A DNA stretch of 13,706 nt from Alphaproteobacteria bacterium (GTDB taxonomy: Bacteria > Pseudomonadota > Alphaproteobacteria > UBA828). How positions within the stretch are numbered: the stretch's first letter is position 1; each line of letters opens with the position of its first letter. The notes beneath the pieces were generated by a model that worked only from the letters and a program-made list of their open reading frames with translations, searched no databases and was not told the origin of the DNA. The stretch covers positions 1-13,706 of the forward strand of contig JABJCZ010000001.1 of assembly GCA_018668475.1 (NCBI GenBank). Reading direction: 5' to 3'. Position numbers and translations under genes: made by a program. Below, piece after piece: positions 6,895 to 13,706 of the stretch.

Positions 6895-8769
6895 ATGACG
6901 GCACTGCCCCCCACGATACCGCCTATCGCCGAAACGCCGTTGACCGCGTTGCTGCAATGGCGCGCACAACACCAGGGCAGCGCCATCGCGTTGCGCCAGA
7001 AGGATCACGGCATCTGGAAGCCGGTGACCTGGGCAGGCTATCTGGACGCCGCCGAAACAATTGCACACGGGCTTGCTGCACTTGATATCGGGGTTGGCGC
7101 GCATGTCGCGGTCCTGTCGGAAAACCGCAAGGAATGGGTTTTTGCCCAGATGGGGATCGGTCTGGCACGGGCCGTTTGCGTCGGTACATATCCCACCAGC
7201 CCGGCGGATGAAGTCGCGCATGTGCTGGAGCATTCGCAATGTGTCGCGGTCATTTGTGAAGACCAGGAACAGGCCGACAAACTGCTGGAACTCAAGGATC
7301 AGCTCGCCAGCGTGCGGCAAGTGATCGTGATCGACATGAAAGGCATGCGGACTTACGACGATCCGTGGCTGATGAGCTTTGATGCGCTAATGGCCGAAGG
7401 TGCCCGCCATCGCAAAACTGCGCCCAACATGATCAGGGATAATCTGGCGCAACAGGATATCGATGATGTGGCGCTGATGGTCTACACATCAGGCTCTACC
7501 GGCAAGCCCAAAGGGGCGATGCTCACGTGGCGCAACATTTCGGTCGCTGCCGCCAGCGCCATCGATGCCAATCACTTTACCGGCTCCGACAGCTGCGTGT
7601 CCTATCTGCCACTGTGTCACGTTGCCGAACAGTTGATCACCGTCACCACGGGCATCGGCGCCGGCATCCAGGTGAATTTCGGAGAATCCCTGCGCACTAT
7701 TCAGAGCGATTTGCGCGAAATTGCGCCGACGACTTTTCTGGCCGTCCCGCGTATTTGGGAAAAAATGCACTCGACGGTACGGGTCAAGCTGGAGGAAGCC
7801 GGCGGCATTCGGCGTTGGCTATTCAATCGCGCCTACGCGACCTGTGAACCGTTTTGCGAGGTCGCCCATAAGGACTGGTCACTTGGCCAACGGCTGAAGT
7901 TTCTGGTCAGTTACTGGCTCGTTTTCCGCGCGCTGCAAAACCAGCTCGGCCTCAGGCGGGCCCGTATCATGCTGTCCGGCGCGGCGCCAATCTCGCCAGA
8001 GTTGCTTAAATTTTTTCGTGCCATTGGGCTGCACGTACGCGAGGCCTTCGGCATGACCGAGACGGCGGCGCTGGGATTCATGCAAGACGCCAACCATTAT
8101 ATTTCCGGCACAGTCGGGTTTCCGTTGGCAATGGTCGAAGCCAAAGTGGCCGCAGATGGCGAATTACTGATGCGTGGGCCGATGGTGTTCAAGGGGTACT
8201 ACCGGGACGTCGCCGCCACCGCCGACACCCTGCGGGATGGCTGGCTATATACAGGTGACCTGGCGGAAGAGATTGACGGGCAATTCCGGATCGTTGGTCG
8301 AAAGAAGGAAATTCTCATTACCGCCGGCGGCAAAAATCTATCGCCTGCCGAGATTGAGAATAACCTGAAGGTCAGCCCCTATATCAAGGAGGCGATCGTT
8401 TGTGGCGACGGCAAACCGTATCTGACCGCGCTGATCCAGATTGACTATGACAATGTGGCTAATTGGGCCGAGCGCAAAGGCCTTGGCTTTACCAATTTCA
8501 GAAACCTTGCCGAAAGCAATGAGGTGCGCGTTCTCGTTGACACCGAAGTGGCCATGGCAAACGAGCGTGTTGCCCGGGTCGCCGGGGTAAAGCAGTTCGT
8601 GCTTCTTGCTAAAGAACTAGACCACGACGACGACGAAATGACCGCGACACAGAAGATCCGGCGCCACAATATTCACGAAAAATACGCGGACTTGATCGAG
8701 AGCCTCTATCAAATGGCACCGCAGCCTGCGGACGTGAACGGGTCTGAGACCTCAACCGCTCGCACCTGA
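6895..8769 (+). CDS. Long-chain-type acyl-CoA synthetase (AMP-forming), transporter-linked
   Basis: An adenylate-forming ligase that activates a carboxylic acid with ATP and joins it to CoA, acting in the cytoplasm or on the inner membrane. It has 624 residues. The ATP-binding P-loop is YTSGSTGKPKG at 197-207. FGMTE lies at 385-389, YTGDL at 452-456 (D455), and the hinge and linker GRKKEI at 468-473. The likely catalytic lysine is K587 in TATQKIRR. The overall length, the insertion around the RRWLFNRAYATCE stretch and the C-terminal EKYADLIESLY fit the long-chain (FadD15/Faa) branch rather than short-chain ligases. The open frame extends up to an ATG at 6814 inside livF, but the family begins near the chosen ATG. 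A strong ribosome binding site is missing, so coupling to livF translation is likely. Its position implies that it activates what the importer brings in; the actual substrate is unknown. Confidence 0.92.
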   Translation: MTALPPTIPPIAETPLTALLQWRAQHQGSAIALRQKDHGIWKPVTWAGYLDAAETIAHGLAALDIGVGAHVAVLSENRKEWVFAQMGIGLARAVCVGTYPTSPADEVAHVLEHSQCVAVICEDQEQADKLLELKDQLASVRQVIVIDMKGMRTYDDPWLMSFDALMAEGARHRKTAPNMIRDNLAQQDIDDVALMVYTSGSTGKPKGAMLTWRNISVAAASAIDANHFTGSDSCVSYLPLCHVAEQLITVTTGIGAGIQVNFGESLRTIQSDLREIAPTTFLAVPRIWEKMHSTVRVKLEEAGGIRRWLFNRAYATCEPFCEVAHKDWSLGQRLKFLVSYWLVFRALQNQLGLRRARIMLSGAAPISPELLKFFRAIGLHVREAFGMTETAALGFMQDANHYISGTVGFPLAMVEAKVAADGELLMRGPMVFKGYYRDVAATADTLRDGWLYTGDLAEEIDGQFRIVGRKKEILITAGGKNLSPAEIENNLKVSPYIKEAIVCGDGKPYLTALIQIDYDNVANWAERKGLGFTNFRNLAESNEVRVLVDTEVAMANERVARVAGVKQFVLLAKELDHDDDEMTATQKIRRHNIHEKYADLIESLYQMAPQPADVNGSETSTART

Positions 8770-8782
8770 GCTGCCGCGAGGC

Positions 8783-8822
8783 TTGACCTTTTGGTCAACT
8801 GGTTAACAATAACGATATTGTT
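8783..8822. promoter_or_regulatory. Paired palindromes, candidate operator/promoter of the second operon
   Basis: In the 186-base gap after the first ligase, an AT-rich patch holds two inverted repeats: TTGACC-TTTT-GGTCAA (8783-8798) and AACAATA-ACGA-TATTGTT (8805-8822). Their centres are 23 bp apart, about two helical turns. They are bridged by an imperfect tandem TGGTCAAC/TGGTTAAC (8792-8807). Possible hexamers overlap them: TTGACC 8783-8788 with AACAAT 8805-8810 (16 bp), or TTGGTC 8792-8797 with TATTGT 8816-8821 (18 bp). This looks like the control region of the ligase-thiolase-fusion operon. The regulator is not in the window. The remaining gap (8823-8955) shows no other structure I can support. 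Confidence 0.5.
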
Positions 8823-8950
8823 CAGGGTTCAGTCCCGGACCCGCAGCGGACGCGGCAACCGAACGAACCAATGTGCTTGAAACATCGCCCTTGCGGGTGG
8901 TGCGTCATGGTGTAAACGAGCTCCGATCAAGGGGAAGCGGAGCAAACTCT

Positions 8951-8955
8951 GGGAG
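8951..8955 (+). promoter_or_regulatory. Ribosome binding site that questions the start of the second ligase
   Basis: GGGAG directly abuts the ATG at 8956 (no spacing), yet lies 9 bases ahead of an in-frame GTG at 8965. Spacing favours the GTG; codon preference favours the ATG. The difference is three residues. A weaker GGAG at 8939-8942 is 13 bases before the ATG. Confidence 0.4.
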
Positions 8956-10671
8956 ATGGCGGGCGTGTCTAATACCGAAACCCGGCCCGAGAAAATCTGG
9001 CCCTGGGAAAAATCGATGCCGGACGATGTTGACTGGCGCGAGCCCGTTGCCACGCGCGTGTTGCCCGATATTCTTGACGATGCAATCAGACAATATGCCG
9101 ACCGACCGGCCATCGACTTTCTCGACCGCATCTATACCTATGCCGAACTTGGTGACCTGGTGCACAGAGCTGCCAAGGGACTACAGGCGCTAGGGGTGGC
9201 CAAGGGTACGCGGGTCGGCCTGATGCTGCCCAATTGCCCGGCTTATGTGGTCTTTTTCTGGGGGACCCTGGCCGCCGGTGGGACGGTGGTCAACATTAGT
9301 CCCCTGTATGCGCCGGATGAACTCGCGACCCAGATCGACGATTCAGAGACCGATATTCTGATCACCCTCGACCTCGATCTTTTGTTCTCGAAGGCCGAAA
9401 AAATGCTGGCGCGAACCCGGTTGAAAACACTGATCGTGGCGCCGCTGTCGGAGCAACTGCCAACATTAAAGGGCTTTCTGTTTCGCCTCTTCAAGCGAGG
9501 AGCGATTGCGAAAATTCCCGTCCACAGTTCAATCGTTCGCTGGCACGATGTGCTCAAAAATGATGGCCGCTACACGCGAGCTGACCATGCGCTTGAGGAC
9601 GTCGCTCTGCTGCAATACACCGGCGGCACGACAGGCCTGCCAAAAGGCGCCATGCTGACCCATGCCAACCTCTCGGCAAATATGGAGCAAGGCTCACGCA
9701 TATTCCCACAGACCCGACCAGGTGAAGAGGTCATGCTGGGAGTGCTGCCGTTGTTTCATGTTTTCGCGATGACGGTAATCATGAATTTTTCAATCCGCAA
9801 CGGCGCAAAAATGGTGTTGCTGCCGCGATTCGAGCTCGATCAGATGCTCAAGACCATCGACAAAAAGAAACCAACTTTTTTTCCCGCCGTGCCGACGATC
9901 TATATCGCCGTCAACAATCACCCGGGCGTCAAATCCGGCAAATATGACCTATCATCCATCGGCTCGTGCCTGTCGGGCGGGGCCGCCCTGCCACTTGAGG
10001 TAAAGGAAACCTTTGAAGCGCTGACCGGCTGCACATTGGTTGAAGGCTATGGATTGAGTGAAACCTCGCCCATCGCCGCCTGCAATCCGTCTACCGGCGA
10101 GAGCCCTGCGGGCTCCCTCGGTCTGCCGGCGCCTGAGACAATTTTTGAAATCGTCGATGTCGACGACCCGATGAAGGTTCTGGCGCAAGGCGAGACCGGC
10201 GAAATCTGCATTTCCGGGCCGCAGGTCATGAAAGGATACTGGAACCGGCCTGAGGAGACCGCGACGGCACTCGCAGGCGGGCGGTTTCATACTGGAGACG
10301 TCGGCTACATTGATGAAGACGGTTATGTCTTTCTCATTGATCGGCTGAAGGAGGTCATTCTGGCCGGCGGGTATTCCGTCTACCCGCGCCATATTGAAGA
10401 GGCCATCTACAAGCACCCGGCAGTGCTGGAGGTGACGGTAATCGGAATTGACGACAAATACCTTCAGCAAACGGTCAAGGCATTCGTGAAACTCGCCCCC
10501 GGCGAGGCCCTAACCGCCGATGCTCTATCGAGTTTTCTGAAGGATAAATTATCGCCAATCGAACGCCCCAAAGAGATAGAATTTCGAGATGAGTTGCCAA
10601 AAACAGTCGTCGGCAAATTGTCGAAGAAAGAACTGATCGCCGAAGAAGCGGCGAAGCGCGCCGGGCCATAA
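8956..10671 (+). CDS. Acyl-CoA ligase, FadD/PimA-like (AMP-forming)
   Basis: A second adenylate-forming CoA ligase, 571 residues, from a different branch than the one upstream. Motifs: YTGGTTGLPKG at 221-231 (ATP P-loop), YGLSET at 365-370, HTGDVGYID from 445 (D448), the hinge DRLKE at 462-466, and the catalytic lysine K554 in TVVGKLSKKEL. The N-terminal stretch IWPWEKSMPDDVDW followed by TLxxLLDxAI-like sequence, and the segment NISPLYAPDELATQIDDSETDILITLDL, fit the long-chain FadD and dicarboxylate ligase PimA group. It opens the beta-oxidation operon: the thiolase starts 33 bases after its stop. The paired palindromes at 8783-8822 probably control it. Chain length and whether the substrate is a mono- or dicarboxylic acid cannot be read from the sequence. 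The start may be GTG 8965 instead. Confidence 0.93.
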   Translation: MAGVSNTETRPEKIWPWEKSMPDDVDWREPVATRVLPDILDDAIRQYADRPAIDFLDRIYTYAELGDLVHRAAKGLQALGVAKGTRVGLMLPNCPAYVVFFWGTLAAGGTVVNISPLYAPDELATQIDDSETDILITLDLDLLFSKAEKMLARTRLKTLIVAPLSEQLPTLKGFLFRLFKRGAIAKIPVHSSIVRWHDVLKNDGRYTRADHALEDVALLQYTGGTTGLPKGAMLTHANLSANMEQGSRIFPQTRPGEEVMLGVLPLFHVFAMTVIMNFSIRNGAKMVLLPRFELDQMLKTIDKKKPTFFPAVPTIYIAVNNHPGVKSGKYDLSSIGSCLSGGAALPLEVKETFEALTGCTLVEGYGLSETSPIAACNPSTGESPAGSLGLPAPETIFEIVDVDDPMKVLAQGETGEICISGPQVMKGYWNRPEETATALAGGRFHTGDVGYIDEDGYVFLIDRLKEVILAGGYSVYPRHIEEAIYKHPAVLEVTVIGIDDKYLQQTVKAFVKLAPGEALTADALSSFLKDKLSPIERPKEIEFRDELPKTVVGKLSKKELIAEEAAKRAGP

Positions 10672-10690
10672 AGGCAGGCCCAACCGGACC

Positions 10691-10697
10691 AGAGGAT
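10691..10697 (+). promoter_or_regulatory. Ribosome binding site of the thiolase gene
   Basis: AGAGGAT, about 7 bases ahead of the ATG at 10705, supports independent initiation on the thiolase within the operon. Confidence 0.5.
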
Positions 10698-10704
10698 AAA
10701 AACT

Positions 10705-11841
10705 ATGAAGCCAGTTGTAATTGCGGGCTATACCCGCTCTCCGTTTACCTTCGCCCACAAGGGTGCACTTGCGACCAAACGGCCGGATGATCTCGCTGCC
10801 GACGTGGTGCGCGGCCTCGTCGACCGTTCAGGTGTGGACCCAGCCCTCATAGAGGACCTGATCCTCGGCTGTGCATTTCCCGAAGGCGAACAGGGTTTCA
10901 ATATGGCTCGGCTGGTCGGCCTGATGGCCGGGCTACCGGATACCGTGGCCGGAGTTACCGTAAATCGCTTCTGCGGCTCGTCCATGCAAGCCATTCACAT
11001 GGCGGCGGGCGCCATTCAGCTCAACGCCGGCGAGGCGTTCATTTGCGCCGGGGTCGAAAGCATGACCCGGGTGCCGCTCGGCGGCTTCAACCCGATGCCT
11101 AACCCGGAGCTCTTTGAGGCCAACGAGGGGGCCTATATGGGAATGGGTGAAACAGCGGAGAACCTGGCAGAGAAATACCAGATTCCCCGCGATGAGCAGG
11201 AAGCGCTTGCGGTCACCAGCCATGCCCGTGCCGCTGCCGCGCAGGATGCCGGAAAATTTTCTGACGAGATTGTCCCCATCGAAACCGACGGCGGCATGGT
11301 CACGGCAGACGGCTGCATCCGCCCCGGCACATCGGCTGACGTGCTCTCGACACTGGATCCGGCGTTTGATGCGGATGGCTCGGTAACGGCCGGCACCTCC
11401 TCGCCGCTGACTGACGGCGCTGCTGCCGTGCTGGTCTGCACCGAAGAATTCGCCAAATCCAACAGCCTGCAGCCTCTGGCGCTGCTCAAGAGCATTGCGG
11501 TGGCAGGCGTCCCGCCTGAGATCATGGGCATCGGCCCGGTTGCGGCCACCGAGAAAGCGCTCACCCGTGCTGGCCTCAAACTCGACGACATCGATGTGAT
11601 TGAGCTCAACGAAGCCTTTGCTGTGCAGGCCCTGTCATGTTGTCGCGAGCTGACCATTGACCAGGCGCGCATGAATATCGATGGCGGCGCCCTGGCGCTC
11701 GGCCACCCGCTTGGCGCCACTGGCGCTCGGATTACCGGCAAGGCCGCGCAAATTCTCAAGCGGGAAGGCAAACGTTATGCACTCTCGACCCAGTGCATTG
11801 GCGGCGGCCAGGGTATTTCCACCATTCTAGAGGCGGCCTGA
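10705..11841 (+). CDS. Acetyl-CoA C-acyltransferase (3-ketoacyl-CoA thiolase), FadA type
   Basis: Performs the last beta-oxidation step, splitting 3-ketoacyl-CoA with CoA into acetyl-CoA and a shortened acyl-CoA. It has 378 residues, slightly shorter than the roughly 390 usual for the family. All active-site elements are present: the acyl-accepting cysteine C90 in NRFCGSS, NEAF at 302-305, H334 in GHPLGATG, and the proton-shuttling cysteine C364 in CIGGGQG. The N-terminus PVVIAGYTRSPF and the loop GAYMGMGETAENLA are as in degradative FadA-like thiolases that pair with a dehydrogenase/hydratase fusion. The stop overlaps the start of the fusion gene (TGATG), suggesting coupled synthesis and probably a shared trifunctional-type complex. 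A biosynthetic acetoacetyl-CoA thiolase role is possible but less likely in this context. Confidence 0.94.
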   Translation: MKPVVIAGYTRSPFTFAHKGALATKRPDDLAADVVRGLVDRSGVDPALIEDLILGCAFPEGEQGFNMARLVGLMAGLPDTVAGVTVNRFCGSSMQAIHMAAGAIQLNAGEAFICAGVESMTRVPLGGFNPMPNPELFEANEGAYMGMGETAENLAEKYQIPRDEQEALAVTSHARAAAAQDAGKFSDEIVPIETDGGMVTADGCIRPGTSADVLSTLDPAFDADGSVTAGTSSPLTDGAAAVLVCTEEFAKSNSLQPLALLKSIAVAGVPPEIMGIGPVAATEKALTRAGLKLDDIDVIELNEAFAVQALSCCRELTIDQARMNIDGGALALGHPLGATGARITGKAAQILKREGKRYALSTQCIGGGQGISTILEAA

Positions 11842-13706
11842 TGTCCATCAAGACCGTTGCCGTTATTGGTGCCGGCCTGATGGGCAGCGGCATCGCCGCC
11901 CAGATCGCCAATGCCGGCCATACCGTTCATCTGCTCGATATCGTGCCGGACGGCGCAAAAAAACGAAATGCGCTGGCGGATGGCGCCGTTGAGAAAATGC
12001 TCAAGACCGACCCGGCGCCCTTCATGGTGAAGAGCAACGCCAAGCGTATTCAATGCGGCAATATTGAGGATCACCTCGACCGCCTCGGCGAGGCTGACTG
12101 GATCATCGAAGCGGTGATCGAGAAACTGGATATCAAGCAGGACATCTATCGCAAGATTGATTCGGTTCGCAAAGCCGGCTCAATCGTGTCGTCCAACACG
12201 TCGACGATCCGCGCGAAAGAATTACTGGACGGCATGCCGGAGAGCTTCCGTCAGGATTTTCTCATCACGCACTTCTTCAATCCACCACGTTACATGCGCC
12301 TGTTAGAAATCGTTGCGACCGACGAGACCCGCTCAAGTGCCAAGGATGCGGTTAGCACCTTCGCCGATATCTCGCTCGGCAAGGGTGTTGTGCCCTGCAA
12401 GGACACGCCGGGCTTTATCGCCAACCGGATCGGCACCTACTGGATTCAAAAAGCAGTTGTCGAAGCCCTGGCCGGCGGCGTCACCGTGGAGGAAGCTGAT
12501 GCCGTACTCTCGCGCCCGGTGGGGATTCCAAAAACAGGCGTATTCGGCCTGATGGACCTGGTGGGCATCGACCTCATGCCGCTTGTCGGCAAGAGTCTCA
12601 ACGACGCAGTGCCGAACAACGACGCATTCCGCGCAATCTACAGCGCGCCGGAACAGCTCACCGCCATGATTGCCGACGGCTATATCGGACGCAAAGGCAA
12701 GGGCGGCTTCTATCGTCTGAATTCCGATAGTGGCAAGCGCGTCAAAGAGGTCCGCGACCTCAGTACCGGCGCCTATGCGCCTGCCGCCCGACCGAAGCTC
12801 GCCAGCGTGTCGGCGGCGAAAAAGAACATGCGCAACCTCTTTGAGCATGACGATCACACCGGTGCTTATGCCGCCAAGGTGATGTGCAACACGCTGGCCT
12901 ATTCGGCTGCACTGGTGCCCGAGATTGCCGATTCGATCAATGACGTCGATGAGGCCATGCGCCTCGGATATGCCTGGAAGCAAGGACCTTTCCAGATGAT
13001 CGACGCGGTGGGCGCTGACTGGCTGGCAGCCTGGCTGACGAAGGCTGGTGAACCTGTGCCGGCACTGCTCTCACTTGCCGCAGAAAAAGGTGGTTTCTAT
13101 CGGATAGCGGACGGCCAGCTTGAATATCTTGATGTATCGGGCGACTACCGCGCTGTGCCACGCGCCGACGGCGTGTTGCTCCTGGCCGACATCAAGCGGG
13201 CATCCAAGCCCGTTCGGCGCAACGGTTCGGCAAGCCTGTGGGATGTCGGCGACGGCGTGTTGTGCCTGGAATTCCACACCAAGATGAATGCGCTCGATAC
13301 CGATATTCTCGGCTTGCTCGGCTGGGCGACCGAGGCCATCCCCAGGGAGGGCTACAAGGCGCTGGTCATTCATAATGAAGGCAGCAATTTTTCGGTTGGT
13401 GTGAACCTCGGCCTGGCCCTGTTTGTTGTAAACGTCGCCGCCTGGCAAATGGTCGAAGACCTTGTGCGTCAGGGACAGGACACATTCAAGGGTATCAAGT
13501 TCGCCCCCTTTCCCGTTGTCGGTGCGCCATCCGGAATGGCGCTTGGCGGGGGCTGCGAAATTCTACTGCATTGTGATGCCGTACAAGCGCACGCAGAAAC
13601 CTACTCCGGCCTGGTCGAGGTTGGTGTCGGGCTGATCCCGGGTTGGGGCGGGTGCAAGGAAATGCTGCTCCGCGCAACCGGTGCCAAAAGCGGTTTTGGC
13701 GGTGCC
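11841..13706 (+). CDS. 3-hydroxyacyl-CoA dehydrogenase / enoyl-CoA hydratase fusion, FadN-like (3' truncated)
   Basis: Catalyses hydration of enoyl-CoA and NAD-dependent oxidation of 3-hydroxyacyl-CoA. The frame is open for 622 codons to the window end with no stop, so roughly the last 150 residues are missing (relatives are about 770-790). Order: NAD-binding Rossmann domain with GAGLMGSGIA at 10-19; dehydrogenase active site with N119, H144 (THFFNPP) and E156 (LLEIV); dehydrogenase C-domain from DTPGFIANR (188) with GRKGKGGFY; a second C-domain-like repeat around 340-400; then a crotonase domain from about 465 with FSVGVN (517-522), GGGCE (E573) and LVEVGVGLIPG (E593). E573 and E593 are 20 residues apart, as the two catalytic glutamates are in rat enoyl-CoA hydratase. 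The order is the reverse of E. coli FadB and matches Bacillus FadN. It pairs with the thiolase just upstream. Confidence 0.94.
   Translation, partial: MSIKTVAVIGAGLMGSGIAAQIANAGHTVHLLDIVPDGAKKRNALADGAVEKMLKTDPAPFMVKSNAKRIQCGNIEDHLDRLGEADWIIEAVIEKLDIKQDIYRKIDSVRKAGSIVSSNTSTIRAKELLDGMPESFRQDFLITHFFNPPRYMRLLEIVATDETRSSAKDAVSTFADISLGKGVVPCKDTPGFIANRIGTYWIQKAVVEALAGGVTVEEADAVLSRPVGIPKTGVFGLMDLVGIDLMPLVGKSLNDAVPNNDAFRAIYSAPEQLTAMIADGYIGRKGKGGFYRLNSDSGKRVKEVRDLSTGAYAPAARPKLASVSAAKKNMRNLFEHDDHTGAYAAKVMCNTLAYSAALVPEIADSINDVDEAMRLGYAWKQGPFQMIDAVGADWLAAWLTKAGEPVPALLSLAAEKGGFYRIADGQLEYLDVSGDYRAVPRADGVLLLADIKRASKPVRRNGSASLWDVGDGVLCLEFHTKMNALDTDILGLLGWATEAIPREGYKALVIHNEGSNFSVGVNLGLALFVVNVAAWQMVEDLVRQGQDTFKGIKFAPFPVVGAPSGMALGGGCEILLHCDAVQAHAETYSGLVEVGVGLIPGWGGCKEMLLRATGAKSGFGGA

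Noticed and set aside
11133..11771. Minus-strand open frame of 212 codons antisense to the thiolase
   Set aside because: Serine/alanine-rich shadow of a GC-rich gene; the thiolase on the + strand has all its active-site residues.
12333..12983. Minus-strand open frame of 216 codons inside the fusion gene
   Set aside because: Shadow of the dehydrogenase domain; the + strand frame is continuous with conserved motifs.
1..13706. CRISPR arrays, tRNA or rRNA genes, insertion sequences, phage genes, toxin-antitoxin or defence genes
   Set aside because: No regularly spaced repeats, cloverleaf-like sequence, transposase motifs or terminal repeats were seen; the genes are ordinary metabolic and transport families.

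Overview
The window reads as one co-directional (+ strand) stretch of a moderately GC-rich alphaproteobacterial chromosome, plausibly Rhodospirillales-like. The placement rests on an IspG with the long CPGC...GCIVNGPGE arrangement typical of that class, reversed-order dehydrogenase/hydratase beta-oxidation genes, and frequent GTG/TTG starts. It is a reading of protein style, not a database assignment. No tRNA, rRNA, CRISPR array, insertion sequence, phage gene or origin was seen, and no gene-free stretch exceeds 300 bases. The longest gaps are about 190, 146, 139 and 120 bases, and each is described below.

Layout. (1) 1-543: AT-rich leader and a small unrecognised gene with an Ala/Gly/Lys-rich tail. 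(2) 683-1930: ispG, the penultimate step of MEP isoprenoid synthesis, apparently a separate unit. (3) 2077-8769: a tight cluster encoding a complete branched-chain-amino-acid-type (HAAT) ABC importer in the order ATPase (livG), permease (livH), permease (livM), periplasmic binding protein (livK-like), ATPase (livF), followed after 7 bases by a long-chain-type AMP-forming acyl-CoA synthetase. (4) 8770-8955: a gap with two back-to-back inverted repeats overlapping possible promoter hexamers. (5) 8956 to the window end: a second, FadD/PimA-like acyl-CoA ligase, a FadA-type thiolase, and a FadN-like fusion (3-hydroxyacyl-CoA dehydrogenase then enoyl-CoA hydratase) cut by the window end.

How it works together (inference): the HAAT-type importer probably delivers a carboxylic acid (fatty, dicarboxylic, aromatic or branched) rather than, or as well as, an amino acid. 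One or both ligases convert it to a CoA thioester, and the fusion protein plus thiolase carry out hydration, oxidation and thiolysis. The acyl-CoA dehydrogenase needed for the first oxidation is not in the window and may lie just downstream. No regulator gene is present.

The genes belong to well-known families. I do not see convincing evidence for an undescribed system. The most useful leads are regulatory: the paired palindromes at 8783-8822, the hairpin spanning the livM stop at 4784-4808, the alternative pairings in the liv leader at 1934-2049, and the orphan gene at the left edge.
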